Assembly (NCBI GenBank): GCA_024277195.1
Contig: JAJRVS010000214.1
Span: 1-52,782, forward strand
Reading direction: 5' to 3'
Source of the DNA: Verrucomicrobiota bacterium
GTDB lineage: Bacteria > Verrucomicrobiota > Verrucomicrobiia > Verrucomicrobiales > DEV007
Length of the DNA: 52,782 nt
Shown: positions 43,963 to 52,724 of the stretch, piece after piece
Position numbering within the stretch: position 1 is the stretch's first letter
Layout: every line of letters starts with the position of its first letter
Translations under genes and position numbers: made by a program
The notes under the pieces: generated by a model
The model's database searches: none
The model's input: only the letters and a program-made list of their open reading frames with translations
What the model was told of the DNA's origin: nothing

Positions 43963-44325
43963 AATAAGCCAATAGCAGATTTATCCGCAAAGCGGAAGCG
44001 AAATTTTCAGCTTCTATACGAAGAACCAAACAGGTTAGCCATTGACTATTGAAAGCTACCTTATCACATATCAACATCATTCCGCCCTTTTAGGGCTTGG
44101 CAATAAAACCAATTTAACCTCATGACTTGGCACTGGGCTATCTCATTTTGCCCTCACAGGACAGTTTGCTTTCATCTCTTCTGCACCAACGGTGCTCAAT
44201 GATACAGCCCGGTGCGAAGCGCTGGGTGAAAAATCCAATTCTTCCAGCCCTGCTGGGGCGAAACGCATAGTGGTCAGCAGCTTAACCATTCCTAAAAGCT
44301 CTATAACCTACCCCCTGCTGCACGC
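43963..44325. other. Intergenic stretch with no gene
   Basis: This 363-bp stretch between the LysM gene and the 2-hydroxyacid dehydrogenase gene contains repeat family A copy 2 (44206-44290). I see no convincing coding frame, tRNA or terminator. Its LysM-proximal part must hold the LysM promoter, which I cannot place. Confidence 0.6.
44206..44290. repeat. Dispersed intergenic repeat, family A, copy 2
   Basis: This aligns with 1-88 with two short gaps. The hairpin arms here are CCCGGTGC and GCGCTGGG around GAA. Both differences from copy 1 convert Watson-Crick pairs to G-U wobble pairs or equivalent, so the fold is retained. Confidence 0.75.
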
Positions 44326-45312
44326 CTAATTCACTACATTGCGTAAGGACTGCCCCAACAATGCCCGTTTCACTTCCTCTGCTCCTTTACGCCGAAACTC
44401 TTCTTCTCCCTGCTCACAGTAAAAAGCCGCGTGAGGATTGAGGATCAATCGATCATGTGCCGGATGCTGTGGATCGCGCCAGGCTTGAATCAAAGCATCA
44501 TTTTCATCCGGCGGCTCCTGCTCCAACACATCGATACCTGCCCCGGCAAGTTGCCCCGACTGCAAAGCTTCAACCACAGCCTGCGGATCCACCACTCCTC
44601 CTCGTGCGGTATTGACCAAATACGCGCCCTTTTTCATCCGGGCGATTTCTTCAAGTCCGAGCATCATCCAGGTTTCATCTGTCAGCGGACAATGCAAACT
44701 GATCACATGCGCCTGGCTTAATAATTCTTCAAGACGATCGACCCGCCTCAGCCCCAAGGCTTTGTCCTTGCCATCCGCCACGTAAGGATCGTAAAACACC
44801 ACCTCCATGCCGTGGGCCTTGGCCCGCAAAGCCGCAGCCGTCCCGATCCGCCCCAGGCCGATGATCCCGAATACCCGCCCACGCAGCCGTTGCAAGGGCG
44901 TCACCTGCCCCACCGACCATTCCCCCTGCCCACGCCGCAGCCGACTGTTCAAAAAATGCACTCCGCGCATCAAGGACATCGCCATCGCCAGAGCCGAATC
45001 CGCCACCTCCTCCGTTCCGTAGTCCGGTACGTTGCACACCGGAATGCCAGCATCCCGTGCCGCCTGAATATCCACCATGTCATAACCCACCCCCGGCCTC
45101 ACAATCACCTGGCATTTTTTCAAACCTTCAATGGTTTCACGTCCCAAAGTCAAAAAATGATACACCATCAGGGCATCGGCATCCTCGATCTGTCCGCTCA
45201 AATCCTCCTCCCCCTTCGCCTGTAAGGCCACGACCTCGGCCAGGCCCTGCAAAACCTTGCGTTCCGGCTCCAACGCATCTCCAATAAAATCGGTGATATA
45301 AACTTTTTTCAT
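44326..45312 (-). CDS. D-isomer-specific 2-hydroxyacid dehydrogenase (CtBP-like)
   Basis: The 328-residue enzyme reduces 2-oxo acids or oxidises D-2-hydroxy acids with NAD(H). It has the Rossmann motif GIIGLGRIG (149-157), the catalytic Arg in NTARGG (R237), Glu in DVLEQEP (E266) and His in NPHAAFY (H294). Its organisation (YHFLTLGRETIEGLKKCQVIVRPGVGYD) is of the C-terminal-binding-protein type common in bacterial sugar-acid pathways. It is monocistronic and divergent from the first MFS gene. The substrate is not determinable. Confidence 0.92.
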   Translation of the reverse strand: MKKVYITDFIGDALEPERKVLQGLAEVVALQAKGEEDLSGQIEDADALMVYHFLTLGRETIEGLKKCQVIVRPGVGYDMVDIQAARDAGIPVCNVPDYGTEEVADSALAMAMSLMRGVHFLNSRLRRGQGEWSVGQVTPLQRLRGRVFGIIGLGRIGTAAALRAKAHGMEVVFYDPYVADGKDKALGLRRVDRLEELLSQAHVISLHCPLTDETWMMLGLEEIARMKKGAYLVNTARGGVVDPQAVVEALQSGQLAGAGIDVLEQEPPDENDALIQAWRDPQHPAHDRLILNPHAAFYCEQGEEEFRRKGAEEVKRALLGQSLRNVVN

Positions 45313-45427
45313 TTTACGAGTCCCTATCCTTGTCTAACCTACCCTTTTACAAAATACAGCCTCTTTTCCAATAGACGAGGATTTATCAATCAAGCGTTCA
45401 ACCCTACCCGTCACCTCAACTGATATT

Positions 45428-46759
45428 ATGCCTACCCAATCTTCTTCTTCCGCCATGCCCCGGATCAGCGTCATGATGTTCCTTCAGTTTTTTGTCTGGG
45501 GAGCCTGGTTTGCTACTTTGGGAGCGGCGTTGGGATCGAATAATTTGGCCGATTTTATTGGAGGAGCATATGAGACAGCCCCACTTGGCGCGATCTTTGC
45601 CCCACTATTCCTCGGCATCATCGCCGACCGCTTTTTTCCTTCTCAAATTGTGATGGGGATATTGTTCCTGATTGGCGGAGTTTTGATGTATTTTGCCGGC
45701 AACGCCGCCACTGCAGGTAACGGCGACTTAATGGTCAAGCTTTTCCTCGGCCACATGCTGTGTTACATGCCGACACTGGGTCTCGGCAATACCATCGCTT
45801 TTACCCATCTGGATCGCCTCGCTTTTCCCAAGGTTCGTGTCTGGGGCACCATCGGCTGGATTATGGCTGGATTAGTAGTGGGTCTGTTGGGGTGGAGCAC
45901 CAAACTCAACATCTTCAACATGGCGGCAGTCAGTTCAGTCATCCTCGGGGTGTTTTCTTTTTTCCTACCCCATACCCCCGCACCAGCTAAGGGGCAAAAA
46001 GTCGACATCAAAGCTCTGTTGATGGTGGATGCCTGGAAACTGCTCGCCAAACCTGCCTTTTTTGTCTTCATCCTCTGTTCGGGACTGATTTGCATCCCCC
46101 TAGCCTACTACTACGGCCTGATCTCAAACTACCTCACTAACGCCGGATTTGAGCAAGCCGCTTCATCGATGACCATCGGGCAAATGTCCGAGATCTTTTT
46201 CATGTTGTTGATCCCCTTCTTTTTTAGAAAACTCGGGGTCAAATGGATGATCCTCGTCGGCATGCTGGCTTGGGTATTACGGTATCTGTTGTTTGCTTTT
46301 GGCGCACCCGACCAAGTGGCATGGATGATGTTCTTCGGCATCGCGCTGCACGGCATCTGTTACGACTTTTTCTTTGTCACCGGTTTCATGTATGCCGACA
46401 AAGTCGCACCCAAAGCTATTCGCGGACAGGTGCAAAGCCTGCTGGTATTCATCACTCAGGGCGTCGGCATGTTTTTTGGTTATAAAGTGGCTTTTGGGAA
46501 ATTTGGCCAAGTCAGTAACTACGAAACTTTAGACCAAGCCATCAAAGCCAGTCGCAGCGTCGAAGATCTGACATTCTTGCAAAAAATGAGCAAAATGTTT
46601 TCCGTCAACATGCCCGACAGCGTGGATGCCGAGCTCATCTCCAGCACCATGATGCAATGGAAGACTTTCTGGATCTTGCCCGCCATCATGGCTGGGGTGA
46701 TCGCCGTGGTCTTTTTTGTCGCATTCTGGGATAAAACCCAAGTGCACGAAGACGAATAA
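45428..46759 (+). CDS. MFS permease, nucleoside:H+ symporter-like (NupG family)
   Basis: The 443-residue membrane protein starts PRISVMMFLQFFVWGAWFATLG, as in NupG/XapB proton symporters, and shows about 12 hydrophobic helices. An Asn/Thr-rich first half, the loop RVWGTIGWIMAGLVVGL and a cytoplasmic central loop fit the family. In Verrucomicrobiota and Planctomycetota such genes are often next to MocA and TIM-barrel sugar genes, so a sugar or cyclitol may be the substrate rather than a nucleoside. A paralogue follows at 46856. Confidence 0.85.
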   Translation: MPTQSSSSAMPRISVMMFLQFFVWGAWFATLGAALGSNNLADFIGGAYETAPLGAIFAPLFLGIIADRFFPSQIVMGILFLIGGVLMYFAGNAATAGNGDLMVKLFLGHMLCYMPTLGLGNTIAFTHLDRLAFPKVRVWGTIGWIMAGLVVGLLGWSTKLNIFNMAAVSSVILGVFSFFLPHTPAPAKGQKVDIKALLMVDAWKLLAKPAFFVFILCSGLICIPLAYYYGLISNYLTNAGFEQAASSMTIGQMSEIFFMLLIPFFFRKLGVKWMILVGMLAWVLRYLLFAFGAPDQVAWMMFFGIALHGICYDFFFVTGFMYADKVAPKAIRGQVQSLLVFITQGVGMFFGYKVAFGKFGQVSNYETLDQAIKASRSVEDLTFLQKMSKMFSVNMPDSVDAELISSTMMQWKTFWILPAIMAGVIAVVFFVAFWDKTQVHEDE

Positions 46760-46781
46760 ACAGATCTGCCTGCCCCCCAGC

Positions 46782-46827
46782 ACTGCCTGTGCTGCAAAAA
46801 ACGTTCTTGCCTTTTGAGGCGAGAACT
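46782..46827. other. Two adjacent hairpins between the MFS genes
   Basis: CAGCAC/GTGCTG (around TGCCT) is followed by GTTCTTGCC/GGCGAGAAC (around TTTTGA), the latter with one G-T pair. They lie between the stop of the first MFS gene and the ATG of the second. No T-tract follows, so this is not a standard terminator. A role in mRNA stability or attenuation is possible. Confidence 0.4.
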
Positions 46828-46855
46828 GCAAAAACTCTCAACTCATCTACCCCCC

Positions 46856-48124
46856 ATGACTAATCTCCAAAAATCCAGCTCTGGCCTGTTTGCGAACCTC
46901 AGCACCATGATGTTCCTGCTCTTTTTTGTCTGGGGGGCTTGGTTTGCGGGACTGGGACGCTTCATGGGTGAAGCTGGTATGGGTGATGCGATCGGCAACG
47001 CCTACTCTTGCACCCCAATCGCAGCCATCATCACTCCTTTTTTCATTGGTGTTTTTGCTGACCGCTTTTTTAATGCCGAAAAACTCCAAGGTTTACTGCT
47101 TCTGCTCTCCGGAGTTTTTCTAGCGATCGCCCCCAGCTTTGCCAAACCGGAAACCTCATCTATTTTTGTCGGTCTATTATTAGCCCACGCCCTGTGTTTC
47201 ATGCCCACCCTCAGCCTGTCGAATACGATCTGCCTGAAACATCTGGCCAATCCGGAAAAGGAATACCCCAGAGTAAGAATTTTCGCAACCTTGGGATGGA
47301 TCCTAGCTGGTTTGTCGATCAGCTTCATCTTCCACTTCGATACATCGGCTTACCAATGTTATGTCGGAGCCGGAGCTGCCGTAGTGGTTGGCATCTATTC
47401 TTTTTTCTTGCCCAGCACTCCGCCTCCTGGCAAGGGCGAAAAAGTCAACCTTGGCGAATTGGTTGGTACCGGCACCCTGCCTTATTTCAAGAAGTTCTCC
47501 TTCACGATATTCATGTTTGCCTCCTTACTGGTTTGCATCGCATTCATGCCCTATTGGGCAAACCTTTCCGGCTACCTGGGAGCAGCCAAAATGGAAAAGA
47601 CCACCGCCTTCCTGACCTGGGGACAAATAGCCGAACTGCCGGTATTGTTTTTCGCCTTACCTTTTTTCCTCAAAAAAGTGGGCATCAAATGGACCATCGT
47701 TATCGGCATCGTTTGTTGGATTTGCCGCTACTTATTTTTTGCGACCTCTGCCGGACAACTTGCTGGCGGCTCAGACCTCGACGGCGTATTTCCACTCTTA
47801 CTCGCAGGTGTGCTGCTACACGGATTCTCCTACGACTTCGTTTTTGTCTCAGGCTACCTCTACGTAGACAAACATGTGGATGAAAAAATCCGTGCCCAGG
47901 CGCAAGGCCTGCTCACCGTTTTTACCCAAGGCATCGCCTTCCTCATCAGCTCCAAACTGCTGTCGGGATACTACTACAACAAAATCGTCGGAGCCGAAGG
48001 CGGTTTTGCCGAATGGAAACAATTCTGGATGTTACCCGTCGGTTACCTGGTGGTGATCCTGATCCTTTTTATCGTGCTTTTCCGTGACAAAAAAACGGAC
48101 GAAATCCCGCATGAAGCTCAATAA
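46856..48124 (+). CDS. MFS permease, nucleoside:H+ symporter-like, paralogue 2
   Basis: I chose the ATG at 46856 because MTNLQKSSSGLFANLSTMMFLLFFVWGAWF aligns with the first paralogue's N-terminus. An earlier TTG (46814) lies inside a hairpin. The 422-residue protein has about 12 helices, and the phrases FVWGAWFAGLG, RVRIFATLGWILAGL and DFVFVSGYLYVDK match the first MFS. The two differ enough to suggest distinct substrates. A MocA dehydrogenase gene follows 39 bp downstream and is probably cotranscribed. Confidence 0.85.
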   Translation: MTNLQKSSSGLFANLSTMMFLLFFVWGAWFAGLGRFMGEAGMGDAIGNAYSCTPIAAIITPFFIGVFADRFFNAEKLQGLLLLLSGVFLAIAPSFAKPETSSIFVGLLLAHALCFMPTLSLSNTICLKHLANPEKEYPRVRIFATLGWILAGLSISFIFHFDTSAYQCYVGAGAAVVVGIYSFFLPSTPPPGKGEKVNLGELVGTGTLPYFKKFSFTIFMFASLLVCIAFMPYWANLSGYLGAAKMEKTTAFLTWGQIAELPVLFFALPFFLKKVGIKWTIVIGIVCWICRYLFFATSAGQLAGGSDLDGVFPLLLAGVLLHGFSYDFVFVSGYLYVDKHVDEKIRAQAQGLLTVFTQGIAFLISSKLLSGYYYNKIVGAEGGFAEWKQFWMLPVGYLVVILILFIVLFRDKKTDEIPHEAQ

Positions 48125-48163
48125 TCTTTCACAGCAACGCAGCTAAAACATTCCTCTTAAAAA

Positions 48164-49162
48164 ATGAAAACGATCAAACACGGCATCATCGGTCTCGGTT
48201 GGTTTGGCGAAATGCACGCCAAAGCCCTTTCAGCCGTTCCTAACGTAGAACTCCACTCGGTCTGCACCCGAACCGAGTCCAAGCTAAAAGAAATGGCCGG
48301 ACAATTTAATGTCCCCAATACCTACACCGATTACCATGAAATGCTCGCCGATCCCGAACTGGATTCGGTCAGCATCACCACCATGTGGGATCAGCACAAA
48401 GACCCCTCCCTTGCCGCACTCGCTGCCGGCAAACATGTCTTTCTCGAAAAGCCAATGGCCTCTACCGTCGAAGACTGCGATGCCATCGTCGCTGCCGCCA
48501 AAGCTTCCGATGCGATGTTCATGGTAGGTCACATTTGCCGTTTTAATCCACGTTACGCCGCCGCCAAAGCGGAGATCGCCGCAGGCAAAATCGGCAAAAT
48601 CATTTCCATGTATGCCCGCCGCAACTTACCCGCATGGGTAGGCGCCTCGGTGCTCGACAAAATCGGACCGATCATCGGCGACGGCGTACACGACACCGAC
48701 CTCATGTTGTGGTTCAGCGAGTCCAAAGTGGTCAGCACTTATGCCCAGACCGTGCAAGTCCGCAACCACGCCAACCCCGATCTGGGACAAGTCATGTACC
48801 GCCTCGAAAACGGCGCGTCCTGCATTTTGGAATCCGTCTGGTGCCTGCCCGATACCACCCCATTCCAAATCGACGAACGACTGGAAGTCATTGGTACCGA
48901 AGGATCTATCTCCATCCACGACACCCACCCGAATTTCATGATCGTGGATAAAGACGGCTCACGCTGTCCCGATACCACTTACTGGCCGGAAATCCACGGC
49001 CAAGCCAGCGGAGCGCTGCGCGAAGAACTCGCCTACTTCGCCAACTGCGTGATCAAGGGAGAAACGCCCAGCGTGATCACCCCCGAAGAATCCCGCGCCG
49101 CGGTGCAAGCCTGCCTGGCAGCTGAAGAATCAGCAAGAACCGGCCAAGTCATCCGCCTGTAA
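48164..49162 (+). CDS. Gfo/Idh/MocA-family dehydrogenase (inositol dehydrogenase-like)
   Basis: The 332-residue cytoplasmic protein starts KHGIIGLGWFGEMHAKAL, an N-terminal NAD(P)-binding motif. It has LEKPMA (94-99) with the catalytic-motif Lys, GHICRFNPRYA and GVHDTDLMLWF. These resemble myo-inositol 2-dehydrogenase and sugar dehydrogenases. It follows the second MFS permease by 39 bp. I infer uptake and oxidation of one sugar or cyclitol. The exact substrate is not determinable. Confidence 0.9.
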   Translation: MKTIKHGIIGLGWFGEMHAKALSAVPNVELHSVCTRTESKLKEMAGQFNVPNTYTDYHEMLADPELDSVSITTMWDQHKDPSLAALAAGKHVFLEKPMASTVEDCDAIVAAAKASDAMFMVGHICRFNPRYAAAKAEIAAGKIGKIISMYARRNLPAWVGASVLDKIGPIIGDGVHDTDLMLWFSESKVVSTYAQTVQVRNHANPDLGQVMYRLENGASCILESVWCLPDTTPFQIDERLEVIGTEGSISIHDTHPNFMIVDKDGSRCPDTTYWPEIHGQASGALREELAYFANCVIKGETPSVITPEESRAAVQACLAAEESARTGQVIRL

Positions 49163-49177
49163 AACAACCAACTCCTT

Positions 49178-49257
49178 TATCAGTGCTCATCAGTGAAACT
49201 CAGTGGTTGAAATATTCGTTAACCACTGATTCACACTGATAAACACTGATTTTTTTT
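49178..49257. repeat. AGTG-type imperfect palindromic repeat, copy 2
   Basis: Left arm ATCAGTGCTCATCAGTGAA then CTCAGTGGTT; right arm AACCACTGATTCACACTG then ATAAACACTGAT. The arms are near reverse complements separated by GAAATATTCG or similar. It matches 32329-32394. It lies downstream of the MocA gene (stop 49162) and upstream of the small protein's stop (49331). Confidence 0.65.
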
Positions 49258-49330
49258 GATAGGACGCGCCCCCATTGTAGCATTCTGCGCTTAAGCGCCG
49301 CGGCAATTAATAGGGTTAAGACCGCTTCAT

Positions 49331-49552
49331 TCAAACCGGTTGCCCCTCTTTACCCTCGTTATCCGTGGTTGCGGACACCTCTTGCGCCCCTTTGATCAAA
49401 CGACAGAATTCTTTTTTGGTTACCACATGATGAGTGCCGCCTTCGACATGGCTTTCATCGACTTTTTTATAGCCGACGGACAAACGTTCCAGATTAACGA
49501 TGCGATACAAAGCGTCCCCCTGACGCCACAACTGGTTCTGATTAAGTTTCAT
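49331..49552 (-). CDS. Small protein of unknown function
   Basis: The 73-residue frame begins MKLNQNQLWRQGDALYRIV and continues VNLERLSVGYKKVDESHVEGG and HHVVTKKEFCRLIKGA, a mixed beta-alpha composition with a short acidic tail. An AAGG purine motif lies 6 bp before the ATG, one of the clearer ribosome binding sites here. It lies 68 bp downstream of the AraC-type gene on the same strand and may be its operon partner. I do not recognise the family. No membrane segment or signal peptide is seen. Confidence 0.7.
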   Translation of the reverse strand: MKLNQNQLWRQGDALYRIVNLERLSVGYKKVDESHVEGGTHHVVTKKEFCRLIKGAQEVSATTDNEGKEGQPV

Positions 49553-49620
49553 ATAGCCTTAGCTCCCTTTTTTCTTATCCCTATAGTTCAACCAGTGCCT
49601 TTCGCAAGCAAGGAAGCTCG

Positions 49621-50439
49621 TCAATGGTGAAGCTTGCGCCACTGACCTGGCGATTGCCCCGTCTGCTTGCGAAACCAGCGGGCAAAATAATTACCATCGA
49701 TGAAACCTATTAAAGCCCCCACCTGTTGCACTTGGCGTTCTTGATCAGATAAAAAAATCTTCGCTTTTTCCAGCCTATATTCATCCAACATCTGATTCAA
49801 AGTCAAACCACTCTCTTCTTTCAACACCCTATTCAAATGATCCTTCTGCAAACCGCTTTGTCCGATCAAATCCGCCAAACGCAAACATGACAAGTCCCTC
49901 TTACGAATAATACTCTGGATTTTTTCACTCACCGGTATTGCCGTTTTGTTTCCGACGGTGCCTAAAGCATGCCCCAACAAAATACCAGTCACATCAAGTA
50001 AGGTGGCCGCCTCCCTCGCTTGAAGCGCCACATCATGATTACGATCATTTTTCAACATCAACCAGGACAAACGCTGACGAATCAAGGTCACATCCTGTCC
50101 GTGCAATCGAGTTGAAACGTGCGGCACTTGCTGAGTTTTTGCCAACAAACGAAAATCGACCACCAGGCACAAGGGGTCCCGCTCGCTTCTCTTTTCAAAG
50201 GCATGGGACGTGCCCGCTGTCACCGTTATCAAAGAACCTGCACTCACCGAATGATTCGTGCCCTCCACCTGTTGCACTCCGTGACCAGAAAGATAAAACA
50301 AACACTGCGAAAAATCATGGCGATGCGTTCTCACCCACTCCGCTTCTGGCAAATGCTGGTTCACGCACAAGCGCAGCACCTCTAGTCCAGCGGACTCAAC
50401 CTGCAGATCTTCAAGTAATAATGGGCGGAAGTTTTTCAT
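49621..50439 (-). CDS. AraC-family transcriptional regulator
   Basis: The 272-residue protein has an N-terminal cupin-like sensor (HDFSQCLFYLSGHGVQQVEG, GSLITVTAGTSHAFEK). The C-terminal pair of helix-turn-helices is at about 175-272 (LADLIGQSGLQKDHLNRVLKE, VGALIGFIDGNYFARWFRKQTGQSPGQWRK). The second motif is the AraC signature. It is divergent from the TIM-barrel/MocA pair, with a 9-bp inverted repeat between them (50446-50476). It probably controls that pair and itself in response to a sugar-like ligand. Confidence 0.93.
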   Translation of the reverse strand: MKNFRPLLLEDLQVESAGLEVLRLCVNQHLPEAEWVRTHRHDFSQCLFYLSGHGVQQVEGTNHSVSAGSLITVTAGTSHAFEKRSERDPLCLVVDFRLLAKTQQVPHVSTRLHGQDVTLIRQRLSWLMLKNDRNHDVALQAREAATLLDVTGILLGHALGTVGNKTAIPVSEKIQSIIRKRDLSCLRLADLIGQSGLQKDHLNRVLKEESGLTLNQMLDEYRLEKAKIFLSDQERQVQQVGALIGFIDGNYFARWFRKQTGQSPGQWRKLHH

Positions 50440-50445
50440 TCTTTA

Positions 50446-50476
50446 TAGCACAAATAATAATGTCGTTTTTGTGCTA
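50446..50476. promoter_or_regulatory. Inverted repeat, possible AraC-type operator
   Basis: Arms TAGCACAAA (50446-50454) and TTTGTGCTA (50468-50476) are separated by 13 bp. The site lies 6 bp upstream of the AraC start codon and 69 bp upstream of the divergent TIM-barrel gene. This placement fits an operator shared by both. Confidence 0.6.
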
Positions 50477-50545
50477 CTTTGCAAGTTCTTGTTCTATCGC
50501 CCAATCATTCCCTGCTTTATTATAGATCCACCAACCAAACAAAAT

Positions 50546-51379
50546 ATGCCCGATTCCCCTCCATCAGATTTATCCCGCCTCTGCGTCCATACGGTCACCA
50601 CCAAAAAATGGAGCATCGAAGAGGCGATGGATAAATACGCCGCCGCCGGCATCGCTGGTATCACCGTCTGGCGCGACGCACTGGATCAGCGCAATATTTC
50701 CATCATCGGTGAACAACTCCGATCGCGTAATATTAAAATCGTATCACTCTGCCGGGGCGGTTTTTTTCCTGCGGATTCCGACTCCGCCTTACAAGCTGCC
50801 ATCGATGACAATCGCCGAGCCATCGAAGAAGCCGCCGAGCTAGGCGCCCCCTCCGTTGTGCTCGTCTGCGGTGCGCTGCCCGGGCAAAGCCTCGAACGCT
50901 CGCGCCAACAAATCATCGCCGGCATCAGCGCGGTTTTACCCGATGCCGAAGCCGCCGGCATTCAACTCTCGATCGAACCCCTGCATCCGATGTATGCCGA
51001 TGACCGTTCCGCGATCAATACCGTCAGCCAGGCCAACGCCGTCTGTGATCAAATAGACCACCCTCTGCTGGGCATCGCCGTCGATGTTTACCATCTCTGG
51101 TGGGACGAACAACTCGAAGCACAAATTAGAATCGCCGCTCAAAAAAAGCGCCTCTTCGCATTTCACATCTGCGACTGGATGACCCCCACCACCGACCTGC
51201 TCAATGACCGTGGCCTGATGGGCGAAGGCTGTATCCCCATTCGTCAGATCCGATCCTGGATGGAGGAAAACCACTTCACCGGCTTCAACGAAGTAGAAAT
51301 CTTCTCCAATCGCTGGTGGCAAGCCGATCCCGACGACTACCTCCAACAAATCAAATCCGCCTACCTCAAACACAGCTAA
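50546..51379 (+). CDS. Sugar phosphate isomerase/epimerase-type TIM-barrel protein
   Basis: I chose ATG 50546 over the upstream start at 50471 because the product then begins MPDSPPSDLSRLCVHTVTTKKWS, entering the barrel directly; the upstream stretch crosses the inverted repeat. The 277-residue AP-endonuclease-2-like barrel has GITVWRD, LCRGGFF, LSIEPLHPMYADD (metal Glu), AVDVYHLWWD (metal His/Asp), FHICDW and FNEVEIFSN (metal Glu). Such enzymes isomerise or epimerise sugars and inosose. The partner MocA gene follows 39 bp downstream. Confidence 0.9.
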   Translation: MPDSPPSDLSRLCVHTVTTKKWSIEEAMDKYAAAGIAGITVWRDALDQRNISIIGEQLRSRNIKIVSLCRGGFFPADSDSALQAAIDDNRRAIEEAAELGAPSVVLVCGALPGQSLERSRQQIIAGISAVLPDAEAAGIQLSIEPLHPMYADDRSAINTVSQANAVCDQIDHPLLGIAVDVYHLWWDEQLEAQIRIAAQKKRLFAFHICDWMTPTTDLLNDRGLMGEGCIPIRQIRSWMEENHFTGFNEVEIFSNRWWQADPDDYLQQIKSAYLKHS

Positions 51380-51418
51380 AAAAATCTACCTTCTAACTCC
51401 TACCTCCTAATTACAAAT

Positions 51419-52570
51419 ATGAAAACACACCACATCGGCATCATCCTCAACGGCGTCACCGGACGCATGGGAACCAATCAGCACCTAGTGCGCTCCATCC
51501 TCGCTATTCGCGATCAGGGCGGTATCAAAATATCGGATGACGAGGTGATCCTGGTCGATCCTATTCTAACCGGACGCAATGAAAATAAACTCAAAAAGCT
51601 CGCCCAAAAACATCAAGTCGAACGCTGGAGCACAGACCTCGATACCGCTCTGGCAGATGATCACAACCAGATCTTCTTTGATGCCTCGACCACTCTGCTG
51701 CGTCCCGCATTCATCGAAAAAGCCGTCGCTGCCGGCAAAGCAATCTACTGCGAAAAGCCCACTGCCACCCGCCTCGACGAAGCCATCCGCCTAGGCCAAC
51801 TTTGCCGCGATGCCGGAGTGAAAAACGGCGCTGTGCAAGACAAACTCTGGCTGCCCGGTTTGCGCAAACTTCAAATGCTGATTCAACAAGGATTTTTTGG
51901 TGACATCCTCTCAGTGCGCGGCGAATTCGGTTATTGGGTTTTCACCGGTGATCACGATGACCAAGCCCCGCAACGCCCCTCGTGGAACTACCGCGAAGAG
52001 GACGGCGGAGGCATCATCATCGACATGCTCTGTCACTGGCGTTACGTGGTCGACAATATTTTTGGCAATATCAAATCCGTCAGTTGTCTCGGCGCTACCC
52101 ACATCCCCGAGCGCCATGACGAGTCCGGAAAAAAATATACCGCCACCGCTGATGATTCCTGTTATGCCACCTTCGAATTAGAAAACGGCATCATCGCTCA
52201 ATTCAACAGTTCCTGGGATGTGCGGGTGCGTCGCGATGACCTCTTCACCATGCAGGTAGATGGCACCCTGGGCTCAGCCGTCGTCGGGTTGAGGGATTGC
52301 AAAATCCAAACCCTCGGTAGCACTCCCAAACCCACGTGGAACCCCGACATTGAGCAAGCGATCGACTTCTACGAAGGCTGGCAGGAAGTGCCCGACGCCA
52401 CCCACTACGACAATGCCTTCAAAATCCAATGGGAACTTTTCCTGCGCCACGTCGTGCTCGACGAGCCCTTCCGCTGGGATTTGATGGAAGCTGCCAAAGG
52501 CGTGCAACTCGCCGAAGCCGGCCTGCAGTCCTGGAAAGAACGCCGCTGGGTCGACCTGGAGACCCTGTAA
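51419..52570 (+). CDS. Gfo/Idh/MocA-family dehydrogenase
   Basis: The 383-residue protein has an N-terminal dinucleotide motif IGIILNGVTGRMGTN (longer than usual, DapB-like spacing), CEKPTATRLDEA (111-122) with the family Lys, GAVQDKLWLPGLRKL and GGGIIIDMLCHWRYV with the catalytic-type His. No signal peptide is present. The substrate is unknown. Together with the TIM-barrel gene 39 bp upstream it probably forms a sugar oxidation and isomerisation module under the AraC regulator. Confidence 0.9.
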   Translation: MKTHHIGIILNGVTGRMGTNQHLVRSILAIRDQGGIKISDDEVILVDPILTGRNENKLKKLAQKHQVERWSTDLDTALADDHNQIFFDASTTLLRPAFIEKAVAAGKAIYCEKPTATRLDEAIRLGQLCRDAGVKNGAVQDKLWLPGLRKLQMLIQQGFFGDILSVRGEFGYWVFTGDHDDQAPQRPSWNYREEDGGGIIIDMLCHWRYVVDNIFGNIKSVSCLGATHIPERHDESGKKYTATADDSCYATFELENGIIAQFNSSWDVRVRRDDLFTMQVDGTLGSAVVGLRDCKIQTLGSTPKPTWNPDIEQAIDFYEGWQEVPDATHYDNAFKIQWELFLRHVVLDEPFRWDLMEAAKGVQLAEAGLQSWKERRWVDLETL

Positions 52571-52647
52571 AATACGAATTGTTAATTATCAGTTCCAATG
52601 ATTACTGATACCATTTGAACAGTTAGATTGTCGGAATGCCAGAGAGA

Positions 52648-52724
52648 TTTGCCGTCAAATCAAGGCGTCGCGACGGAGTGTAGCGGGCTACACGACTGAG
52701 CGAGAACGCTGATTTGACGGCAAA
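52648..52724. repeat. Nested inverted repeat element
   Basis: Outer arms TTTGCCGTCAAATCA (52648-52662) and TGATTTGACGGCAAA (52710-52724) are perfect. Inside is a second hairpin, GTGTAGC/GCTACAC (52678-52693). The element lies beyond the MocA gene, which ends at 52570. It may be a palindromic dispersed repeat or a long transcription-end hairpin. Bases 52725-52782 show no gene. Confidence 0.7.

Noticed and set aside
43963-44205. Possible tRNA or small RNA in the longest gap
   Set aside because: No cloverleaf, anticodon arm or terminator could be drawn; only repeat family A is recognisable nearby.
46814-46855. TTG start giving a longer second MFS protein
   Set aside because: The added 14 residues come from a hairpin and are absent from the paralogue; the ATG at 46856 fits better.
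47194-47883. 229-codon plus-strand open frame
   Set aside because: A +1 frame inside the second MFS gene; its sequence lacks any membrane or enzyme pattern.
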